Shown here: in pieces, positions 44,801 to 56,800 of the stretch
Numbering within the stretch: position 1 is the stretch's first letter
Layout of the letters: each line of letters begins with the position of its first letter
DNA from: Scilla litardierei
Taxonomy: Eukaryota; Streptophyta; Magnoliopsida; Asparagales; Asparagaceae
Assembly: GCA_030789695.1 (NCBI GenBank)
Contig: CM061138.1
Span: 183,063,051-183,127,050, forward strand
Direction: 5' to 3'
Length of the DNA: 64,000 bases
Notes under the pieces: model-generated
Seen by the model: only the letters and a program-made list of their open reading frames with translations
Told to the model about the DNA's origin: nothing
Database searches by the model: none
Position numbers and translations under genes: made by a program

Positions 44801-47800
44801 GTTATGGGTGGGTTCAATTCTCATGTTCTGCATTAATTTATGGTTTTTCATAGCATGATATTATTACAAAACTAATAAATATAGTTAAAAAGTAAACAAC
44901 AAAAAATTGTTTGATAAATTTGTTAGCACCTTTAAATATTTGATACAATGTCACATGATCAAATCTTTGTGTGAGCATATGAATTTTTTGACCCAAGAAA
45001 AGAAAATTGTAGACTCGAACTTGATATGAACACACCATGTTTCTGTAAACAATGTGAATGCTTGTGATCCAGATTTTTTTTCAAGGGCAGATATGGGTTT
45101 AGAGAACCTGGTTTGGTCTAGATTTTGATCAGGTTCGGGTATATATGATCCGGGTCGTCTCAAACTTGACCCAACCTAACCTATTTGCCATCCTACATGG
45201 AGACGTGACATGTTAGACATGCATCAAACATATACCTCTGTTTTGAGTAGACATTTTAGATTTTGCTTGCCGTGTAAGTCTTATGCCAGCATGATCATGT
45301 CCCTGCAGCATCGTATTTGTGTAATTTTTAGTGTTACCATACCAAAATCTAATGAATCGGGCCAACAAATATGATGCCCGCAAAGCTCACAAACTAAATG
45401 GGCACTTGATCCCGTCTAAACATCAATCTAGAAATGGCTGGCATGGCTCAACAAAAACTTCAATATTGACGGATATGATGCCCGCAAAGCTCACAAACTA
45501 AATGGGCACTTGATCCCGTCTAAACATCAATCTAGAAATGGTTGGCATGGCTCAACAAAAACTTCAATATTGACGGATGCCTTCCTCTTCACATCCATTA
45601 TCTCGCATACTCACACTCTCAACATCATCTAAATAGTTCACCCGTCCCTGGACCTAGGGGTGACAATTTGGTCAAGTCAAGGTCAGGTCGGGTTAAGTTT
45701 CACCCAAACCCAACTAGAAGTTAATCCGAGTCAAGTATCCAAAACCCATTTCCAATTTGAAAAAAATCTAAATCAACCATATCTGACCAGTTTACACAAA
45801 CAAGTCAAGTCTAGGTCAGATTCAAATTTACAATGATCTTTTTTGACCAAAAAATATCAGCTTCCACCAAAGATTCAACCTTGTAAGCTTCCACCAAAGA
45901 TTCAACGGGGCTAACAAATTTACCTAACAAGTTTTAGTTGTTAAAGTTTAACTTATGGTTAACTTAAAGAATTATATATTGCATATAATACAAGAAAGTT
46001 AAACCGACAACCACTTAGTTATAAGGTGCATGTCCTAACCTCTGAGCTAACTTACTTTTGTGTTTAAAAATTCAGGAAAGTATAAATATGGCATATATTT
46101 ACCTAAGTTGAATGCAGTTCAACTTAGGTAAAAAGTGAGCAACCCTGGCCCGGCCCAGGTAGAAACCAGCTGACTATCCCAAAAGCAATCCAAACTTGGG
46201 TTTACCTTCACTCATTCCTGAAAATTTTGCACTAAGTTCGGATTTGACATGTGTGGTCAAGTTCAAATTGCCACCCCTACCTACTCCTACTCTATCTTCC
46301 TTCCTCTGTCACTTGAAATCCTAACACAATACCTTTTGTGGAATTGCCTAACCAAAAAGAATAATCCCAAACTCCAATCATCCAACAGACTATCCAACAG
46401 ACTGTCCATGAATTTCTTATTGGAAACAGCATCCTAACCTATGTTTGATGATAACAAACCCTACTGAACTGTTCTAATATGTTTGTTGAGTGTGTCACAG
46501 GTCCCTATAGTCATGATTGCTCAAGTTACACATGTACGTACTCAAGTACGTAGAGATACAAGGGTGAAACTTCATTTGGAATTACACAAGCTGATCAAAC
46601 AATGGAGTATAGCTATGAAACTCTACTCTAGAGTTAATCATAGGCTATAAATAGCATGGGATTTTTCTCAGGATTTATGGAGATTGTTTGAAGTCCAAAT
46701 ACGGAGAAATACGAGAAAATACTGAGTATACAAAGAAGAAACTTTTTCTACAAGTGGTGAAATGAGGTGAAACAATTCTCACATGTATATATGGGTCTCT
46801 GGGATTTTTGAGAATTTTTTCAGAATTTTCGGGATTTATTTGATGCCCAAATACGCAAGAATACAGTGCAAATACTCAGGAAATACGACATACGGCACTG
46901 TTCATTTAGCGGCGTCGTATACTGCGCTGATCAGCCGTCGACGTGGCTAAATCTCTGCCGTTGGATCATCATCCAACGGTCCAGACGCTGCCGACTTCGC
47001 GTCAGCTGAGGTGGGTCCGAGTCGCAGTTGGCGGGCGCTGAACGCTGAATCCGAGCGGCGACGTGGGCGAATCTCGAGCGTCCATCTTCGATCCAACGGC
47101 TGCCGACAAGCCGCTTTAGCGGATGGCGAATTTAATGCGGGTTTGACCCTCGAAGCCGCCGAGTTGCGGATCCCGTGGAACAGTGCACAGACCCGTTAAG
47201 CTGATCCTATATATACCCATATACATCTCTTCACATTTTCATCAATAAGTGGAGTTCTAGAGATCCAAATTGAGTTCCGTAAGAAGCGTTGCGACCGTGA
47301 CTTCATCCCCGACGCAGTGACAGCAAGTTGAGCAGCTAGTTCCTCCTGTGCAGCAAATGAGATCACTTTGAGTGAAGAACTTCTACCGACTACTTCCACG
47401 GGGACAGCGACTACTTCTTCTACAGACATCCGATCATCATTCCGTAAGAAGCGTTGCGAAGCTACTGATGTGCTGAAAGACGACAACCAAAGAGATCTTC
47501 ACAAATGAGCTTTCTAAACTCTTGATTTTTGTTATTTGTGAAGTTATTAATGTTTTGATCAGCATTTTTGTAATATAATTTCTTCCGTTATTTGGGACTC
47601 TGGGAACCAAACTTGTTGGGGCAAGTTGGGTTGGGGAGTGATACTTGTATGTTTCTTTTTGGCTTTGGTGAGCTTGAGTTGGTCTGACAGGTTGGTGTTG
47701 GGGCACCAATCTAAGGGAGATTGTAACTTCTTAAAGAAACAGTATAAGTGATTGCTCATTGGGGTGGACGTAGGTCATGGGGACCGAACCACGTTAAATT

Positions 47801-50800
47801 CTGTGTCTTCTGTGAATGCTTTGAGTGTCCGATTCCTAAACTGCATGTTGTAAACTAGGCTTAATTTTTATCTTGCGATAATTTGGTCAAAGGCCTATTC
47901 ACCCCCCCCCCCCCCCCTCTAGGCCTTATTTAGATCCAACAAGTGGTATCAGAGCACCAGGCCTGGCCATTTGAGTCTAGTTCATAATGAATACATATGA
48001 TTCAGCATTTGCTGAAGGACAGTCTACAGTTAGACCACCCAAATTTAATGGGACTGATTTTGCTTACTGGAAAGCTAGGATGAAAATTTTCCTAGTCTCT
48101 TCAGATCTTGAAATTTGGAAAATTGTTGCTAAAGGCTATCACCCACCTACAATCAAAATTGAAGATATTGATGTACCAAAACCAGAAGATAAATGGGATG
48201 ATAACGATAACAAACTTTATGCCCTGAATGGTAAAGCCATGAATGCAATTATCTGTACACTTGACAGAACTGAGTTTAACAGTATATCTCATTGTCTTAC
48301 TGCGCAGGAAATCTGGAACACTCTCGAAGTCACTCACGAAGGAACCTCTCAGGTGAAGGAGTCCAGATTAGCGCTGCTGAGCTCAGAGTACGATGGTTTC
48401 CACATGCTACCAGGAGAATCCATCAAGGACATGTACACTCGCTTCACCGACATCATATACAACTCAAAAGCCTTGGGAAAGTCTTACGACAGCATCGACC
48501 TCATTCGAAAAATCCTAAGAGCGCTTCCTAGTTCCTTCCGACCTAAAGTGACGGCCATCCAAGAAGCGAGAGATCTCACTAAGCTGAAGCTTGATGATCT
48601 GATTGGGAATCTGTTATCCCATGAGCTGGAACTCAAAACCGTCGAGACAAGAGAGAAAGGTGAGGCTAAACCTTTAAAGACCATCGCTCTCAAAGCCGAA
48701 GAAAGTGACAAAGAAGATCTCGACGAGGAACATGCACTGATGGTCAGAGGATTCCGACGCTTCATCAGAACTCCTGCCGGAAAATCTGAAATGGCAAAAA
48801 GGTTCAATCGTTTTAATAAATTTAATCCTTTGAATTCCCCGTCTGAACAGAATACTACTAAAAGTGTTCAATGTTTCAACTGCAAGAAATTTGGACATTT
48901 CATGAAAAACTGTCCAACAAAGAACGCGTCATCCGAAGCCAAAGGAAAATCATTTGCGGTAACATGGGATGATAACGATGAAGACGAACCACAAGACGAG
49001 GTAGCGCAATCATCACTTTGCCTAATAGGTGAAAGCGACACGAACAAGGTAAGAGATGAATTTTCTTTACCAGAATTAATGAACATTTGTGAAAACATGA
49101 ATTCAGAAATTACTTCTCTTGAATCCTCTATAGAAAATTATAAAGAAATGAATTTCCAACTACAGCAGGAAAATTATAATGTTTTGCAAAATGAAATAAA
49201 ATTGAAAAATGAAATTGCATCGCTCAAAATTACCATTGAAAAACTCAAAGGAAAGTCTAGTATTACTGAAGCTATACCTTGTCAGACTTGTGCTTCATTA
49301 AAGCTAGAAATTAAGAATGGTAATGAAAAGATTGTTGGCCTAAATAAAAGAATAGAAACTCTCGCTAAAAATGAAGATAATGTTAGAAAGAGTTTTATAA
49401 ATAAAAGTGTCATGCTTGTAAATGAAAACATCTTTTTGAAATCCAAAGTCTCTGATTTAGAACTGAGTATCAGAAAATTTGGTGTAGGAAGGAAATCACT
49501 AGACATCATTCTTGGATACCAGTCAATCAAAAACGATAAATAAGGACTAGGATTTGGAAATGTTTATAATGAAAACATGATAAAGAAAAATCATTTCATC
49601 AAGAAAAAGAAACGGAACGCCAAATGTTATACATGTGGTTCTTTTGAGCATTTATATAGAAATTGTCGTTATAAGAACCAAAACATGAAGTTCAAACAAG
49701 TATGGGTTCCGAAAGGTACTATGACTAACCATTGTGAACCTATTTGGCTACCCAGGTCACACATACCTTGTTCTTCTTATATGTAGGGACTCAGCGTGGC
49801 TAAGGAACAACTGTGTGAGTGGTATTTGGATTCAGGCTGCTCAAGACACATGACAGGGAACAGCGACAAGTTCCTTAGCCTCGTGAAGCAAGAAGGAGGA
49901 AGTGTTACATTAGGGGACAACGGCAAGTGCAAGGGAGGAGGAGGCTATACTATGGCACCGGAGACTATCACATGCCAGCATGAAGTTGCTACATAAGCTG
50001 GAGAATAAAAACCTGGTCCGAGGCTTGCCACATCAACAGTACGAGAATGGTAAGTTGTGTGTTGCATGCACAAAAGGTAAGCAAACTAGATCCACTTTTA
50101 CGGGAATTCGGGAAGTTACCACTTCACGAGTCCTAGAATTGATTCATATGGATTTGTTTGGGCCTACCGATGTTGCTAGCCTCAATGGAAAGAGATTTTG
50201 TTTTGTTTTGATCGATGATTTTTCTAGATATACATGGGTTTACTTCTTAGCCAAGAAATCGGATTCCTTTGAAAATTTCCAAAATTTTTGTAATCAAGTT
50301 TCAAATGAGAAAAATCTTTCAATTATGAAAATTAGAAGTGATCACGGTGGTGAATTTGAAAACTCTGTTTTTGAAAACTTCTGTTTGGAAAAAGGGATCT
50401 TACATGAATTTTCTTCTCCTAGAACACCTCAACAAAACGGAGTGGTCGAAAGAAAGAATCGAACTTTAAAAGAGATGGCAAGAAGCATGCTTAATGATTA
50501 TTCTCTTCCTATGTATTTTTGGGCCGAAGCAGTGAATACAGCCTGCTATGTCTGCAACAGGGTTATGCTTAGACCTTTAATGAACAAAACATCCTATGAA
50601 CTGTGGCATGGCAAGACTCCTAACATTTCATATTTCAGAGTATTTGGATGCAGGTGTTTCATTTTAAACACAGGAGATCAGCTGGGAACATTTGAATCCA
50701 AATCAGACGAAGGAGTGTTCGTAGGATATTCATCAAGGAGCAAAGCATACAGGATCTACAATAAACGAACCTTAACTGTTGTTGAGTCAATTAATGTGAA

Positions 50801-53800
50801 ATTTGATGAAGCTGAAATAGATCCTTTAAATTGCAGGGAAACTGAAGCTGGAGATGCAGACAGTGAAACTACAGAACCTGAAAACATAGCTGAACCATCT
50901 GAAGGCCAAAAGGAAGCTGAACCAGAAGTACCCCAAGGAAATAGACTGGAAAGAGGAGAGCTCAGGTTCAATCCACATCATCCACCTGAGCTGATCATGG
51001 GGACTCCTACGGAAGGTATACGCACTCGATCCACTTTCAATAACTTGTGTACCTTATGCATTCATGGTGACTTCATTTCTGAAATTGAACCCAAGAACGT
51101 TGAAATCGCTTTAACTGATGAAAGTTGGGTTATGGCCATGCATGATGAGATTAATCAGTTTGATAGAAATAGTGTTTGGACATTAGTGCCCCGACCTGAT
51201 AATTACCCAATTGTTGGCACTAAATGGATTTTCAAAAACAAACTTGATGAATCTGGAAATGTAATCAGAAATAAGGCAAGATTAGTGGCCAAAGGATATA
51301 ACCAGATTGAGGGAATTGATTGTGATGAAACTTTTGCACCCGTTGCTAGATTAGAAGCCATTAGAATATTGCTGGCTTTTGCAAGTTTTAAAGGTTTTAA
51401 ATTGAAGCAAATGGATGTGAAAAGTGCATTTTTAAATGATTATTTGAAAGAAGATGTTTTTGTTGAACAACCCCCTGGTTTTGAAAGTCATAGTTTTCCA
51501 AATCACGTTTACAAGTTGCAAAAGGATTTGTATGGTCTGAAGCAAGCTCCCAGAGCTTGGTACGACCGTCTCAGTTCATATCTTTTGGAAAATAACTTTA
51601 AAAAGGGTAGTGCAGACAACACTTTGTTTATCTTGCATGAACAGGATCATTTTCTTATTGTTCAACTTTATGTGGACGATATTATTTACGGTACTACTAA
51701 TGATCTTTTATGCCAAAAGTTTGAAAAGGTTATGCAGGATCAATTTGAGATGAGTCTGGTCGGAGAGTTGAAATAGTTTTTGGGCTTTCAAGTAAGACAA
51801 ACTGGAGATGGCATATATGTTTCCCAAACCAAGTACATAAAAGAACTGTTGAAGAAATTTGGGATGGCAAATGCAAAGCCAATGCGAACTCCAATGAGTC
51901 CGACAACGAAGCTTGAAAAGGATGACAAAGGTATAGATGTGGACCAAAAGCTTTATCGAGGTATGATTGGGTCCTTACTCTATTTAACTGCATCTAGACC
52001 AGACATCATGTTTTCTGTCTGTTTGTGTGCACGATTTCAAGCCTGTCCAAAAGAATCACATTTGATAGCCATTAAGAGGATTTTTCGATATCTTATTCAC
52101 ACTCCTACACTTGGACTATGGTATCCCTCTTGTGGTAATCTTAATTTGGTTGGCTATGCTGATGCTGATTATGCTGGTAGCTTGGTTGATAGAAAGAGCA
52201 CTAGTGGAACTTGCTTTCTTTTGGGACAATCCTTAGTTTCTTGGTCTAGACGTAAGCAAAATAGTGTTGGGCTATCCACCACTGAGGCAGAGTATATTGC
52301 TCTTGGCAGTTGCTGTGCCCAGGTACTGTGGATGATGCAAACCTTACTTGACTACGGATTAGAATTACGAAAAGTCCCTCTTCGTTGTGATAGCAAAAGT
52401 GCCATAGATCTTTCTAACAACCCTATCCATCACTCTCGTACAAAACACATAGACGTAAGACATCATTTTCTTAGAGATCATTTGGCAAAAGAGGATGTAT
52501 CCATTGAATATATTTCTACTGATTCTCAGTTGGCAGATATCTTTACAAAACCTTTGCCAGAAGATCGTTTTTGTCGTCTACGTCTAGAATTGGGCATTAT
52601 TGATCATATTTAGAGTGAAAATATTATTTGGTGTGCTTTTATTGTTTTTGTGTGGTGCGCTACAAAAAGAAAAATGAAAAAAAAATGAAAAAAAAATATA
52701 AATTAAAATAAAAAATATAAAAAGAAAGGGAAAGTGAATTGTCTATCTCCTCATTTTGCTCTTTTCATCAGAAATAGCTTTAAATGCAAAACATATGTCT
52801 TATGGATTTTGAATATTATATTCTTAACAATGCTTGCATTCAAAGACTACATGCTTAATTAGGTCATATTCATTAATGAGTAACTAACGTTTTTCATCTT
52901 CCAATCACACTTACACAGATCAAAATGTTTTTGATATGGATTTGAAATATTGAATAAGAAAAATGGTTGTTGGTGGACTAATTTATGTTTTAATGGGATA
53001 TGATGTTTCAAGGCATGGGTAAAAAGAAAAGCTCTCATCAAAATATACGTGTATAAAAAGAATAGCAAGACGAGTGTCTTCAAAATATATACACAGAGCT
53101 TCGTATGAAAAATGGATACGATCCATGTCCTTGAATCTACCCTTGGACATCCAACTTATGCTATAAATGTCATTTTTTTAACGTTGGTGTTAAGTCCGTC
53201 AAGCACTGTCATTTCACATTTAAAAATCCTTATCGGTTATGTTTGGAATTGGTAACTTGAACTCATATTACATGAGAAGGGGAAACTCAATCTTTGACGT
53301 TCATATATTCAGTTGAAAAGTTGGATATGACAGGCTGTATTCCTTATTACATCTCCATATGTACTACATTTTTGATCCTCAAACTTAAGCACGAAGATGA
53401 ATTATGGTAGTTCTGACTTAGTGCTTATTGCTTATTTATTCATTGTGGTCAACGATGTATTGCCTTTTGTTTTGGTTTATAATGTTCAATTTTCCACTCC
53501 TCATATGCTATTTCATACATTTTTTTGATGAAAACAAAGGGGGAGAGAAATATTAAGATTGATCATGTCAGAGATAGGAAATATTAAGATTGATCATGTC
53601 AATAGGGGAGCATGTCAATAGGGGGAGCATATTAAGATTGAGCATTGAGCATGTCAATAAGGGGAGCATGTCAATAGGGGGACATGTCAATAGGGGGAGC
53701 ATGTCAATAGGGGGAGCACATCATTTTGCCATTCATGCTCATATTCATGCTTCACACACTCACACACTTCACACATTTTTGATATAATCTTAATGTCTGG

Positions 53801-56800
53801 TTTGTTCTCATCAAAAGGGGGAGATTGTTGGAAACAGCATCCTAACCTATGTTTGATGATAACAAACCCTACTGAACTGTTCTAATATGTTTGTTGAGTG
53901 TGTCACAGGTCCCTATAGTCATGATTGCTCAGGTTACACATGTACGTACTCAAGTACGTAGAGATACAAGGGTGAAACTTCATTTGGAATTACACAAGCT
54001 GATCAAACAATGGAGTATAGCTATGAAACTCTACTCTAGAGTTAATCATAGGCTATAAATAGCATGGGATTTTTCTCAGGATTTATGGAGATTGTTTGAA
54101 GTCCAAATACGGAGAAATACGAGAAAATACTGAGTATACAAAGAAGAAACTTTTTCTACAAGTGGTGAAATGAGGTGAAACAATTCTCACATGTATATAT
54201 GGGTCTCTGGGGTTTTTGAGAATTTTTTCAGAATTTTCGGGATTTATTTGATGCCCAAATACGCAAGAATACAATGCAAATACTCAGGAAATACGACATA
54301 CGGCACTGTTCATTTAGCGACGCCGTATACTGCGCTGATCAGCCGTCGACGTGGCTAAATCTCTGCCGTTGGATCATCATCCAACGGTCCAGACGCTGCC
54401 GACTTCGCGTCAGCTGAGGTGGGTCCGAGTCGCAGTTGGCGGGCGCTGAACGCTGAATCCGAGCGGCGACGTGGGCGAATCTCGAGCGTCCATCTTCGAT
54501 CCAACGGCTGCCGACAAGCCGCTTTAGCGGATGGCGAATTTAATGCGGGTTTGACCCTCGAAGCCGCCAAGTTGCGGATCCCGTGGAACAGTGCACAGAC
54601 CCGTTAAGCTGATCCTATATATACCCATATACATCTCTTCACATTTTCATCAATAAGTGGAGTTCTAGAGATCCAAATTGAGTTCCGTAAGAAGCGTTGC
54701 GACCGTGACTTCATCCCCGACGCAGTGACAGCAAGTTGAGCAGCTAGTTCCTCCTGTGCAGCAAATGAGATCACTTTGAGTGAGGAACTTCTACCGACTA
54801 CTTCCACGGGGACAGCGACTACTTCTTCTACAGACATCCGATCATCATTCCGTAAGAAGCGTTGCGAAGCTACTGATGTGCTGAAAGACGACAACCAAAG
54901 AGATCTTCACAAATGAGCTTTCTAAACTCTTGATCTTTGTTATTTGTGAAGTTATTAATGTTTTGATCAGCATTTTTGTAATATAATTTCTTCCGTTATT
55001 TGGGACTCTGGGAACCAAACTTGTTGGGGCAAGTTGGGTTGGGGAGTGATACTTGTATGTTTCTTTTTGGCTTTGGTGAGCTTGAGTTGGTCTGACAGGT
55101 TGGTGTTGGGGCACCAATCTAAGGGAGATTGTAACTTCTTAAAGAAACAGTATAAGTGATTGCTCATTGGGGTGGACGTAGGTCATGAGGACCGAACCAC
55201 GTTAAATTCTGTGTCTTCTGTGAATGCTTTGATTGTCCGATTCCTAAACTGCATGTTGTAAACTAGGCTTAATTTTTATCTTGCGATAATTTGGTCAAAG
55301 GCCTATTCACCCCCCCTCTAGGCCTTATTTAGATCCAACATTTCTTCCCGTCAGCCTAAAACCCAACTTGTTCAAATATGAAACCCACCCCAAATCATAA
55401 ATCCTACAACCCACTGGCTCGCCATGGTTCTCTTCCTTATAATAATAAACTTAAACACTTCCTTTACAACCAGAAACCAAAGATACGCACTCCATGTATA
55501 AAGCCCTCGGGTTTTTCTTGTTAAAAGTTCAACACACAATGCAATATTGTTAACATGAAATTTTGGACCTGTGACTTATTTTTGGTTGTATGTAAATCAT
55601 GTGATGTTTGTTGTTATTGTGGTGGTCCGATTGCATGCCCATGTAACCACATTAGGAGCCAAAAAGGGGTTATCCAAAATACTTTGTTATGCTAAAGGCT
55701 CCAAGTGCATAATAGGAATTACACTCTCTTTCCAATACCTATCAATTAACCGCAAATTCCACTGTTGACTGTTGATATAGAGTCCAATAACAATATATGA
55801 GCTAGTGACATGATAGGATCCCCAGTAGTTGGGACAATAGATTCATTTGGAGGCAACATAAAAGAATCAACACCTTCCAAGCAAACAGCAATTTGGTCTC
55901 CCTCGAAGCATAAATTAAAGTGTACACAAAATATTTGGTGGCACCACTAGCAACATATGCATTATTGTATATTATTATTATGTTGAATGACGTGATTTAT
56001 GGAACTTTGATGGGTCTAATGAGCTTTATCTACTGAAATGAGATGACTTGCAAAGTGATGTCTTCCGAAATCGTGTTCCATTTCTTTATCAAATCAAACT
56101 ACTATATCCAATAACTAGTATAAATTTGTGCAGCATGAGTATGAATTTAACTTGTTAATTTGATATATAATGTTGACTTGAGATGTGTGTAAAAGTTACT
56201 AAATATGGAAACGGTTTGTTGGCCATATAAGAAAGAATGATTGTACATGAAAAATATATAATTACATGCATATTGGTTAATGCTATTTATGTACAAGGTT
56301 GCAAATGGATGTCTATGTGAATGTAAACCAAGTAATAACAAACAGAAGTTACCATAACATACATTAAAAATGTAGACAAATTATCGCATTAGATTTTTGA
56401 ACTTCTCAGTTTATTATACGGTTTTGAAGTCTTTAATAGGCCTAGGAGATGTCCTTACTTTGTGCATGAGATGTAATTACTTTTGAATTGTCGGAAAATC
56501 CGTCAAGTATACATAATGATATCAGGATGCCTTCTTGATCCAAGTATTGGTACAACATAGCTGGGCTGATTTCCATTCCAAAGCCAAGCTATAGCGAATC
56601 TAGACAACAGATTTTGGACATATCATCCCTCTCTTTGCCCCCTCTTATTGCCCACTATATGCTCCTGACAATTTTTGTAGAAATCATTTGCGTTTACCAA
56701 GAAGAATCATGTGGCATCCATCCCTTAAGTAACAAACCGCCTTTGACTGGTCAATAATTGAGTGCCTCAACAATGGCCCAAGACAATGAATTAGACATTA

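Larger units (their letters stand above)
43420..46412 (-). other. Host intron 2, middle part
   Basis: No gene. It holds two diverged tRNA-like SINE heads in opposite orientation (44755-44835 and 45990-46052) and a 104-base tandem duplication (45371-45578). Otherwise AT-rich unique-looking sequence. Confidence 0.65.
46418..55340 (+). mobile_element. Ty1/copia retrotransposon, SIRE (Maximus)-like, in host intron 2
   Basis: LTRs 46418-47941 and 53826-55340, perfect duplication TTTCT (46413-46417, 55341-55345), PBS TGGTATCAGAGC at 47944-47955, polypurine tract AAAAGGGGGAG at 53813-53823. 8.9 kb with gag, IN, RT and RNase H. The long LTRs, a gag with two knuckles and a long 3' spacer with extra polypurine motifs suit SIRE. 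I count about 11 LTR substitutions plus a C-run length change, so about 0.7% divergence. Three stops and one internal deletion disable it. Antisense to the host gene. Confidence 0.9.

Noticed and set aside
44755..44835. Functional tRNA gene
   Set aside because: There is no pairing acceptor stem and the D and T arms are incomplete; better explained as a SINE head.
45371..45578. Target duplication of a transposon
   Set aside because: The 104-base copies abut directly with nothing between them, so this is a simple tandem duplication.
53590..53787. Env-like gene in the SIRE 3' spacer
   Set aside because: The only frame translates the 17-base repeat; no membrane segments or signal peptide are visible.
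54355..55117. Several minus- and plus-strand frames repeated at 47011-47709
   Set aside because: They lie in the two LTR copies of the SIRE element and recur only because the LTRs are the same; no domains.
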